A DNA stretch of 64,000 nt, from the NCBI GenBank assembly GCA_026988115.1, contig JALSLV010000111.1, positions 21,608-85,607 on the forward strand, written 5' to 3'. The translations under genes and the position numbers were made by a program. Under the pieces are notes generated by a model that made no database searches, was not told where the DNA came from, and saw only the letters and a list, made by a program, of their open reading frames with translations. Below, piece by piece: positions 26,455 to 32,925 of the stretch (positions are counted from its first letter, which is position 1; each line of letters opens with the position of its first letter). The stretch is from Lysobacterales bacterium (GTDB taxonomy: Bacteria; Pseudomonadota; Gammaproteobacteria; Xanthomonadales; Marinicellaceae).

Positions 26455-26825
26455 TTGTACTCCCCTGTTAATTCTTTTAACGAGTTGATTAAAACTTCGA
26501 CATCCAGTTTTAAATCAATAATTCTGTGCTTAATTTGCGGCCATTCTTTGACTAAGAAACGTTCTTGGTCTGAGGCTAATAATTGTTCTCTGGCGTGTTC
26601 TTTGACAAACATGCCAAGCCCACGTTTTTTCTCAACCAAATTTTCATCAACCAAATACTGCCACGCTTTGGAAACAGTAATGGGGTTGAGTTTATAATCT
26701 GCTGCCACTTTGCGTACTGAAGGCAGTGCTTCATTTTCTTTTAAGTCACCCACCAAAATCATGTTGCGAATCTGATCTTTGAGTTGCAAATAGATGGGTT
26801 CTTTGTCGTTCCACTGATAATTCAT
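26451..26825 (-). CDS. GntR-family regulator, YtrA subfamily
   Basis: A 124-residue protein. It starts PIYLQLKDQIRNMILVGDL, followed by LPSVRKVAADYKLNPITVSKAWQYL, the winged helix of GntR proteins. Only a short ~45-residue helical tail follows, which defines the YtrA subfamily. These proteins repress their own operon with an ABC exporter and respond to envelope-active compounds. A near-perfect 24-bp dyad at 27078-27101 upstream of the small membrane gene is the likely operator. Confidence 0.92.
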   Translation of the reverse strand: MNYQWNDKEPIYLQLKDQIRNMILVGDLKENEALPSVRKVAADYKLNPITVSKAWQYLVDENLVEKKRGLGMFVKEHAREQLLASDQERFLVKEWPQIKHRIIDLKLDVEVLINSLKELTGEYK

Positions 26826-26834
26826 TATTATACT

Positions 26835-27053
26835 CTATTTCAATCTTGGAATAAGGTATTTGAATGCACGAGTAAAATCTTGTTTAACTTCTCTTTCAAC
26901 GTGCAATATTATTTTATTGTTGAAGGTTTCCTTGTTCATTTCTTGTGAAGGATAAACAACAGAAGTTATTGCCCATGCGATAGCCAGTGTAGCGCCAAAA
27001 GCAAGGGTAAACAGGGATAAAACTGTTACAGATTGATTGATAGCTGTTTTCAT
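26835..27053 (-). CDS. small membrane protein, first gene of the YtrA operon
   Basis: A 72-residue protein with one hydrophobic helix (SVTVLSLFTLAFGATLAIAWAI, about residues 6-27) and a basic C-terminal tail (VEREVKQDFTRAFKYLIPRLK). The ATG at 27053 is preferred over a GTG at 27062. It ends 9 bp before the GntR gene and lies between the operator and that gene, so it belongs to the operon. I do not recognise a family. A subunit or accessory role for the exporter is possible. Confidence 0.6.
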   Translation of the reverse strand: MKTAINQSVTVLSLFTLAFGATLAIAWAITSVVYPSQEMNKETFNNKIILHVEREVKQDFTRAFKYLIPRLK

Positions 27054-27077
27054 AAGATTCACTTTTATTTTTGTCTT

Positions 27078-27101
27078 GGTGTGCTACTATAGTATAACAC
27101 C
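27078..27101 (-). promoter_or_regulatory. palindromic operator of the YtrA-like regulator
   Basis: A 24-bp dyad with outer arms GGTGT and ACACC and a perfect 10-bp core TACTATAGTA; only two positions on each side break symmetry. TATACT-like -10 sequences are embedded in it, so a bound repressor would block RNA polymerase. It lies 25 bp before the start of the small membrane gene. Confidence 0.65.
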
Positions 27102-27207
27102 AACGCAATTGCAAGAGATTTAACACTTATTTATTTGATTTATTGGATTTGCTCCTATACTATTAACACCGTTGAATAAATTACATCACATTAAAGAGGC
27201 AACAGTT

Positions 27208-27501
27208 ATGAAAAATATATTCTTAATCGCGTTATTAACCATTAGTGTTAATTCTTTTGCCTATGATGCAGAAGAAGCAAAATCCATGTACGAGGAAGAT
27301 TGCACCAAATGCCATGACAGCAGTGTTTTTACTCGTCCAGCAAAAGAACGCAAGGTCAATGACTTAGCGGCATTAAAAAAACAAGTCAGTCGATGCGTGG
27401 GCGTAACAGGATCTTCGTGGTTTGAAGAAGACGAAGAAAACGTTGTTCAGTATTTAAATGAAAACTTCTATAAATTTGCTAAAGACAAAGAAACTAAGTA
27501 A
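27208..27501 (+). CDS. monohaem c-type cytochrome, periplasmic
   Basis: A 97-residue protein. The signal peptide (MKNIFLIALLTISVNSFA) is followed by the haem-binding CTKCH at residues 32-36. The rest (LKKQVSRC, then WFEEDEENVVQYLNENFYKF) is the second half of a small class I-like cytochrome. No methionine follows the haem site, so the sixth ligand is another residue or is missing. ATG 27208 is chosen because AAAGAGG precedes it. It is a single gene with its own terminator. The redox partner is unknown. Confidence 0.85.
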   Translation: MKNIFLIALLTISVNSFAYDAEEAKSMYEEDCTKCHDSSVFTRPAKERKVNDLAALKKQVSRCVGVTGSSWFEEDEENVVQYLNENFYKFAKDKETK

Positions 27502-27527
27502 GCAGGTGGATTCACCTGCTTTTTTTT
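27501..27527 (+). terminator. rho-independent terminator of the cytochrome gene
   Basis: AGCAGGTG-GATT-CACCTGCT followed by eight T. The stop codon of the convergent mnmC gene lies within the hairpin, so the region is tightly packed. Confidence 0.9.
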
Positions 27528-29458
27528 AAAGTTTTAAATAAAAAACGATTGGGATTTGTCGCTTTTTGTAATTCATTGCTTAACACTTGTGGCATCCCTA
27601 AAATTTGATTACTCAAAGATTCAGCTAATAAAGGTGCACTGGTAAACCCTCGCGAACCCAGTCCAGTAAAAACATACAGATTATTGGCGTGCAGTGGTTG
27701 TGGGTAGTGTTTCCATGACTTGCCATGCCTAATATCGTGGTAATCTTGTTTAAATTGTTGTTGGTCAATGACTGCTCCACAAATGGGCAAATGATCGGGA
27801 GTGGTGACACGGATTCCCGCGCGTGATTGATGAGATGTCATTTTTGCTAATAAAGCCTCATAAGGCGTGTCATTCCATAATTCTTTATTTCTTTGCCAGT
27901 GCTTATCATTGATTTGTGGCGGTTTAAACCAATCGTTTTTATCCATGTGGTCAAAGGTTGCTCCCATGATTTGTTCGCCATGCCAACTCGGTGTAATATA
28001 ACCTCTGCCTAATAGAATGTGCGGGCTGTTTGCAATTGTTTTATTGGCATTTTCTGATTTAAAACAACTAATTTGCCCGTATTTGGGCTGGATTGGTAAC
28101 TGGTATTCTGCTAATAGATTTTTAATGCCAATTCCATTAGCAAGCACCAAACAATCAGTTGTGTGTACAACTTGTGGATTTTGTTTTAACAGCCATAAAT
28201 TGTCTTGATGCTCAATTAAGTTAATTTCTTCCTGCAGGTAAGAAAAATTGGGCTTTTGTTGTAATTGTTTAAATACACTTTTGGCGTGTCCTTGGGTATC
28301 AAGCCATCCGGCTGTTGAGTAAAGCAGTCCTTGTTGAAACTTTTTTACTAAACCTTTAGGTAAATCAAAATTTTGTAACAATTTATCTTGCCATTGTTTC
28401 TGTTTGTCATTAAAAGCCAATTCATAAACACCAACACCATGATAGTTCTTAGGTGAATAATGCCTAATAGCGTAGTAAAAAGCGGATAAGTAAAAGCGTG
28501 CTTCAACCGAATCATTTAAGGTAAAGGAGGGCATGACCATGGCTTGTGGATTTCCTGATGTTTCTAAGCATGGTTGTTTTTGTCTATCAATAAGCGTGAC
28601 ATGTTTACCTGCATCACATAATTTCTGTGCCAAAGTTAAACCTGCAATACCAGCTCCGATTATGGTATATGTCTTTGCATTTTTGGCTTTGAACGTTTGT
28701 GCCCATGGTTGTTTTTCAGGTATTTTGTATTCTGATGTCATGGTGGCGGTGAGCATTTCACGTTTTTGCCCAAAGCCTTTGACTTTTTTTATGGTAAAAC
28801 CAACAGATTCTAAGTTGTCCCTAATTTTTCGGGCAACAGTATAAGTCGCAACGGTTGTGCCAAGGCGTGATAAATTGGCAATGGATTTAAATAAATCTTC
28901 ATCCCACAAGTCTGGATTTTTACTGGGTGCAAAGCCATCTAAGTACCAAGCATCAACGTGGGTATTAAGTTGTTGCAAGGCTTTAGTGGCATCACCGATG
29001 ATTAGAGTTAAAGTGGTGTTTTGTGACTTAAAATGCAATCGATGGAAACCATAGAGAAAATTTTGAGGATAATTGTCGATTAAAAGTACGGTATATTGGC
29101 TTAATTGTGGGAATTGCGACAAAGCTGTTTTGAGTTGTTGTAAATTTAATGGATGCAACTCGCAGCTTATGTAGTGTAAGTGTTGGTCTATTGTTGTTGT
29201 TTTATCCCAGAGTTTTAAGGTGTTCAAAAAATTTAAGCCAGTACCAAAACCTGTTTCGGCAATGGTGTAACTTTCTTTACCGTGCCAGTTGGCGGGTAAA
29301 TCATTTCCTTGCAAAAAAACGTGTTTCTTCTCGTCTAAGCCAATACTTGGTTGAAAATAGATGTCTGAATAATTGCTCGAAAAAGCATTGTTTTGCTCGT
29401 CAAATTTCAGGTTAAGTGTGTTGGCTTGCTTGATTGGGAAGGTTGGTGTATTCAACAA
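27512..29458 (-). CDS. mnmC: bifunctional tRNA methyltransferase/FAD oxidoreductase MnmC
   Basis: A 648-residue protein, close to the usual ~660. The N-terminal half is the methyltransferase (ETGFGTGLNFL SAM site, about residues 67-77; DAWYLDGFAPSKNPDLW). The C-terminal half is a DAO-type flavoprotein (YTIIGAGIAGLTLA, about 253-266, and GLGSRGFTSAP near the end). MnmC converts cmnm5s2U at the wobble base of tRNAs, including tRNA-Lys(UUU), to mnm5s2U. It starts with TTG directly after the stop codon of the upstream gene; GAGGG in that gene's end serves as ribosome site, so the two are coupled. Confidence 0.95.
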   Translation of the reverse strand: MLNTPTFPIKQANTLNLKFDEQNNAFSSNYSDIYFQPSIGLDEKKHVFLQGNDLPANWHGKESYTIAETGFGTGLNFLNTLKLWDKTTTIDQHLHYISCELHPLNLQQLKTALSQFPQLSQYTVLLIDNYPQNFLYGFHRLHFKSQNTTLTLIIGDATKALQQLNTHVDAWYLDGFAPSKNPDLWDEDLFKSIANLSRLGTTVATYTVARKIRDNLESVGFTIKKVKGFGQKREMLTATMTSEYKIPEKQPWAQTFKAKNAKTYTIIGAGIAGLTLAQKLCDAGKHVTLIDRQKQPCLETSGNPQAMVMPSFTLNDSVEARFYLSAFYYAIRHYSPKNYHGVGVYELAFNDKQKQWQDKLLQNFDLPKGLVKKFQQGLLYSTAGWLDTQGHAKSVFKQLQQKPNFSYLQEEINLIEHQDNLWLLKQNPQVVHTTDCLVLANGIGIKNLLAEYQLPIQPKYGQISCFKSENANKTIANSPHILLGRGYITPSWHGEQIMGATFDHMDKNDWFKPPQINDKHWQRNKELWNDTPYEALLAKMTSHQSRAGIRVTTPDHLPICGAVIDQQQFKQDYHDIRHGKSWKHYPQPLHANNLYVFTGLGSRGFTSAPLLAESLSNQILGMPQVLSNELQKATNPNRFLFKTLKKSR

Positions 29459-30793
29459 TTACCCTCGTTTCATTCGTGTGACACAAATTTCAGAATAGTC
29501 ATCACCCATGGCGACACAGGCACTTTGTTCACTCCAAAAAGAAGTTTTTGAACGGTTGACTTTGTGGTAATAATCCAAATCAAGCGTTGGCTTTTTGGTA
29601 ATATCGCCTTCGTAAAGTAAATTCATCAGTGAAGCACCAACACCTGCAACTAGATAATCAACCGGGTGATCGGCTAAACCAAATTTGCGTAAATAACCCA
29701 AAGACTCATAAGGCCGATAGACTCTTAATACCAGTTTTTCACCAGCAACAAGTTCAATAACACGCCAAATGCCCCAGCCCAAAGCGTTAATGGCAGCGAT
29801 AATCCCATGCAACCAATCTTCGTGGGTTTTTATCATGGGCATAATTAAATTATCCCAGACATCGGAATTCATAATCCCTCCCATGGTGTTGAAGCCACAA
29901 ATATGACCTGATTCAATGAGTAAAGTGCGAGAAAGCGCCATACCTTCCATATCAATGTATTGTTGGTAATAAAACAGAGCAGGGTAATCATAAACAATTA
30001 AATCGGTTAGAGCAGGGCGTTGCTCGAGTTTTTTTGTTAATTGTTGTTCAAAATGGAATGAAATTAAATTGTAATAATCGGCATAGTGGCGAGTCAACTC
30101 TACGCCAAAGGCTGGAATAAGTCCTTGCTCATTGCCGAACAAAGGCGCTTGGCTCACTGCTGAGATTATGGTGTCTTCATCTATATTATCACCAGTTATA
30201 CGAGCTGGAATTTCTGCAGTAATGCCTTTGGATTCCGCTTTGTATTCATTGTATAAATCCAATTCAAATAAATAACGAAAGTCTTCACTTTTTTTGATGT
30301 GAATAGTCGTGGTCGAATTGCCTTTTGAGATAGAGTTTTTTGATAGAGAGCCGTTAAAAGGCTGCATAAAACTAGCACTTAAGGCACCTATGGCAAAGCC
30401 TAAATCAAAATATTCCCCTGCTTGATGGCGTTTTTCAAAATTTAACGCTAAGGCTCTACCGTAATGACTATGACTGATGGTTAAATCAAAATTCTCCATT
30501 TCAACTTGGGACAAAGGCAGTAATCCAAATCCACAATATTTATAGACTGACTCAGCATACTCTAGCCTTTGAGAAGTGGTCATATCCATGTTTTCAACAA
30601 AATGTTGCATTAGCCCCAAAAAGGTCACTTCAGCAGCCGAATTAATCAATATTTTTTTATTATCGATGTGACGACAATTTTCTATAGTTGCTTGCAAGTT
30701 GCGATTAAAATGATTGCAATGAAAAACCATTGCTTGATTATCAATAGTGACAATGCCTTCTTTTGCATTGATGTTACATTTTACTTCGCTCAC
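29459..30793 (-). CDS. hypothetical protein with two V4R-like halves, coupled to mnmC
   Basis: A 444-residue soluble protein. The start is placed at GTG 30793 because GGGAGAG lies 5 nt upstream; the longer frame starts at GTG 30805. The two halves look alike: each has a helical part ending in C/SGFGLLPLS or ALGWGIWRVIEL, a strand pair with arginine or histidine (DLTISHSHYGRAL; KLVLRVYRPYESLGY) and a closing helix (FAIGALSASF; VAGVGASLMNLLYEGDI). This order is that of V4R-type small-molecule-binding domains, but the match is weak. The stop codon touches the TTG start of mnmC. Function is unknown; a link to tRNA or sulfur metabolism is only suggested by coupling. Confidence 0.7.
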   Translation of the reverse strand: MSEVKCNINAKEGIVTIDNQAMVFHCNHFNRNLQATIENCRHIDNKKILINSAAEVTFLGLMQHFVENMDMTTSQRLEYAESVYKYCGFGLLPLSQVEMENFDLTISHSHYGRALALNFEKRHQAGEYFDLGFAIGALSASFMQPFNGSLSKNSISKGNSTTTIHIKKSEDFRYLFELDLYNEYKAESKGITAEIPARITGDNIDEDTIISAVSQAPLFGNEQGLIPAFGVELTRHYADYYNLISFHFEQQLTKKLEQRPALTDLIVYDYPALFYYQQYIDMEGMALSRTLLIESGHICGFNTMGGIMNSDVWDNLIMPMIKTHEDWLHGIIAAINALGWGIWRVIELVAGEKLVLRVYRPYESLGYLRKFGLADHPVDYLVAGVGASLMNLLYEGDITKKPTLDLDYYHKVNRSKTSFWSEQSACVAMGDDYSEICVTRMKRG

Positions 30794-30862
30794 AATCTCT
30801 CCCACAGATTAAAACAAAATGGTAGCATGAATAAATGCTAGGCTCAATTAAAAATGCAAAAG

Positions 30863-31576
30863 TCAGAAGTGAAATCGTGTACTCAATACAAAATGCGTAT
30901 CCTCACGGTGGTTAAGTTCTTTAACAAATCCCCCTTCAATTACGTATTTGGCTTTTGCCCAAGTTAATCCAGCGGTGAGTTGTTGTGAAGTGCTATTGCC
31001 TTGTTGCCAGCGACCGTTAAGTTCTAGCACGGTGAAAAGTTGATTGGAGATACCCCATTCAGGCAATATTTTAGGGTTAATGCGGTATTGCCATGACACA
31101 TCATAACGACCGCTATCACCACGGTTATCAAAACCTTTTTGGTAAAGTGCATCAACGTCTATTTCATAACGGTTGTGGTAACGGGTAAAAACAAACCCAG
31201 CTTGAGCCGCACTGTCTCGTTTGCTTGATGTTGGCAAGACAAAACCCCCTAAAAACCCTAATCGATTCGTGCCATTGGCATTATCCTTTTGGAACAAGGT
31301 GTGTCGATAAAGAGCAGAAAAGTCACCTAAACGCTGAGCCCCTGTTGGGTTTAATCGTGTTGGTAAAGCAAAAAATAGGCTTTGTTTGGGTGAAATGCCA
31401 TAAGCTAAGGCGCTGATGAAAACATCAGTGTTTGCATCAAAGTTATAATCGTTTAAAAAACGAACCACACCACCACCTGTGTTTATTGGTAATGCCACAA
31501 ATGAACGCAGACCCATTGCATAGGTTTGCGAAAGTGAAAAAACGAGAGGTAACGCTAAATACTTGTTTATCTTCAC
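30863..31576 (-). CDS. outer-membrane beta-barrel-like protein of the mer-type operon
   Basis: A 237-residue protein. The signal peptide (MKINKYLALPLVFSLSQTYA) is followed by alternating hydrophobic strands with aromatic girdle residues and a final phenylalanine (TRFHF), the usual end of outer-membrane barrels. GTG start overlapping the merP stop (GTGA). Its place as last gene after merT and merP suggests a role in metal stress or passage through the outer membrane, although classical mer operons do not have such a gene. No specific family recognised. Confidence 0.72.
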   Translation of the reverse strand: MKINKYLALPLVFSLSQTYAMGLRSFVALPINTGGGVVRFLNDYNFDANTDVFISALAYGISPKQSLFFALPTRLNPTGAQRLGDFSALYRHTLFQKDNANGTNRLGFLGGFVLPTSSKRDSAAQAGFVFTRYHNRYEIDVDALYQKGFDNRGDSGRYDVSWQYRINPKILPEWGISNQLFTVLELNGRWQQGNSTSQQLTAGLTWAKAKYVIEGGFVKELNHREDTHFVLSTRFHF

Positions 31577-31848
31577 TTTGTTTCAGTGACTTTAACGGGC
31601 GTAAAACCTGCATCTAAAATGGATTGTTTTATCATTTCTACCGTTGGCTTGTCGCCTTTTGTGACTAACATCAATTTATTGTTTTTTAAACTGACATCAA
31701 CCGAGATAACGCTGTCCATCTTGCCAAAACGCTTTTGTAGATTATCGACACAAAAAGCACAAGTCATGCCATGCACATCCACTTCAACAGTTCGTGCAAA
31801 GCCAATAGTTGATAAGAATAGTGTGGTTATTAATAAAATTGTTTTCAT
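31573..31848 (-). CDS. merP: periplasmic heavy-metal-binding protein, MerP-like
   Basis: A 91-residue protein with signal peptide MKTILLITTLFLSTIGFA and a single HMA fold with GMTCAFC (Cys30, Cys33), the soft-metal site. MerP captures Hg(II) in the periplasm and hands it to MerT. Directly after merT (2-bp gap). Metal specificity is not certain: no mercuric reductase is near, so copper or another soft metal is also possible. Confidence 0.85.
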   Translation of the reverse strand: MKTILLITTLFLSTIGFARTVEVDVHGMTCAFCVDNLQKRFGKMDSVISVDVSLKNNKLMLVTKGDKPTVEMIKQSILDAGFTPVKVTETK

Positions 31849-31850
31849 AA

Positions 31851-32228
31851 TTATATTCCTAATAAGTTTCGTAAAGGGAGTAAAAGTGTACTAAAAAAGA
31901 ATCCAGTTGACCAAATAATAACACTGTGCCAAAAAATGCGTTTATTCCACTTTTTACTGGACTCGCAGTAAGCGGCAAGCTCTGGGTCACTCGGACAGGA
32001 TTGATTGGGTCGCCATATCATCCACGCTAAAAACCCAAGCATAAGGGAAGATAATCCAAGTGTCCAATATTTGTGTTGGGCTAACCAAAACATGCCAGGA
32101 ATATTATAATTCATGCTAGCGACCACCGAACCTAAGCCCAAAGACACCAAGAGTATTGGTAAAGCACAACAAAGTAGCGTGCCACTTGTGGTAAAAAGTG
32201 TGAGCCAGCGATACCATGATTTATCCAC
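31851..32228 (-). CDS. merT: inner-membrane metal transporter, MerT-like
   Basis: A 125-residue protein with three to four hydrophobic helices. The first has TLLCCALPILLVSLGLGS, the CC pair that accepts metal in MerT. A second cysteine pair (SCPSDPELAAYC) is in the loop after helix two or three. The start is set at GTG 32228 because AGGAGA lies 7 nt before it; the longer frame up to 32375 is an artefact that overlaps the upstream gene. GTGGATAA: start and upstream stop overlap by 8 nt. Confidence 0.85.
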   Translation of the reverse strand: MDKSWYRWLTLFTTSGTLLCCALPILLVSLGLGSVVASMNYNIPGMFWLAQHKYWTLGLSSLMLGFLAWMIWRPNQSCPSDPELAAYCESSKKWNKRIFWHSVIIWSTGFFFSTLLLPLRNLLGI

Positions 32229-32451
32229 AACAACTCTCCTTTTTACAACAATCATCGCCTTCTTGAATCGGCGGACAAGGCACGGTTGCATAAGAGCAAA
32301 AGACACAGCAATCGCCTTTTTTTGGCTCCAGTATTTTATGGCAACTAGGACACTCATAAAACCATTGGCAGGCATCGGTTGGCATGGTCAGTTCCTCACT
32401 GTGTTGGCAGTGTGGGCAAGTTAATTTAGATTGTAAAATTATTTCTGTCAT
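32221..32451 (-). CDS. GDCCVxC-domain cysteine-rich protein
   Basis: A 76-residue protein. The zinc-ribbon-like N-terminus (CPHCQH, CPSCHK) is followed by KGDCCVFCSYATVPCPPIQ, the hallmark of the GDCCVxC family, whose homologues elsewhere may carry selenocysteine and often sit in mercury operons. The tail ends CCKKESCCG. Fourteen cysteines in 76 residues point to metal binding. First gene of the MerR-controlled operon. Confidence 0.9.
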   Translation of the reverse strand: MTEIILQSKLTCPHCQHSEELTMPTDACQWFYECPSCHKILEPKKGDCCVFCSYATVPCPPIQEGDDCCKKESCCG

Positions 32452-32465
32452 GTTTCTTTCTTTTT

Positions 32466-32508
32466 AAATTTAAGCTATTATAAAACCTCTAGTAACTTTA
32501 GGTTCAAG
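32466..32508 (-). promoter_or_regulatory. MerR-type promoter/operator with 19-bp spacer
   Basis: On the minus strand TTGAAC and TATAAT are separated by 19 bp, the over-long spacer that MerR proteins correct by twisting. Between them (32485-32503) is the dyad ACCT-AGT-ACT-AGGT. It lies between merR and the metal operon, as usual for this family. Confidence 0.8.
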
Positions 32509-32514
32509 AGTTTT

Positions 32515-32925
32515 ATGGAAAAATTACGTTATTCTATTGGCGAAATTGCCAAACAAAGTGAGTGTAAGGTTGAAACCATTCATTATTATGAAAAAATTAA
32601 ACTGATGCCAGAAGCAGCCCGAACCGAAGGTGGGCATCGGATTTATGGTAGAGTTCAGTTAAAACGGTTAAAATTTATTCGCAAATGCCGCTCATTAGGT
32701 TTTTCTATTGCACAGATTAAAGAGTTGTTGACCTTTATTGATGAACCCAATCATTTTTGTGGTGAGGTCAAGGCCTTGGCAATGGTGCAATACCGTAAAG
32801 TGCAATCCAAGATTGATGAACTAAAAAACCTGCAATCGGCACTCAATGATATGATTGTTAAATGCAAAGGCGAACAATACACCATTGATAATTGCCCGAT
32901 TATTGATTCGTTATTGGATGATTGA
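32515..32925 (+). CDS. merR: MerR-family metal-responsive regulator
   Basis: A 136-residue protein. The helix-turn-helix (YSIGEIAKQSECKVETIHYYEKI) and EGGHRIYG wing are followed by the coiled-coil dimer helix. Cysteines at 82, 117 and 126 are at the very positions that bind Hg(II) in the classical MerR, and the spacing CKGEQ...NCP also fits. Divergent from the GDCCVxC-merT-merP operon with the 19-bp-spacer promoter between. Its end overlaps glnE by 15 bp, tail to tail. Confidence 0.92.
   Translation: MEKLRYSIGEIAKQSECKVETIHYYEKIKLMPEAARTEGGHRIYGRVQLKRLKFIRKCRSLGFSIAQIKELLTFIDEPNHFCGEVKALAMVQYRKVQSKIDELKNLQSALNDMIVKCKGEQYTIDNCPIIDSLLDD

Noticed and set aside
32229..32375. longer N-terminus for MerT
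   Set aside because: It would overlap most of the GDCCVxC gene; MerT similarity and a good ribosome site support GTG 32228.
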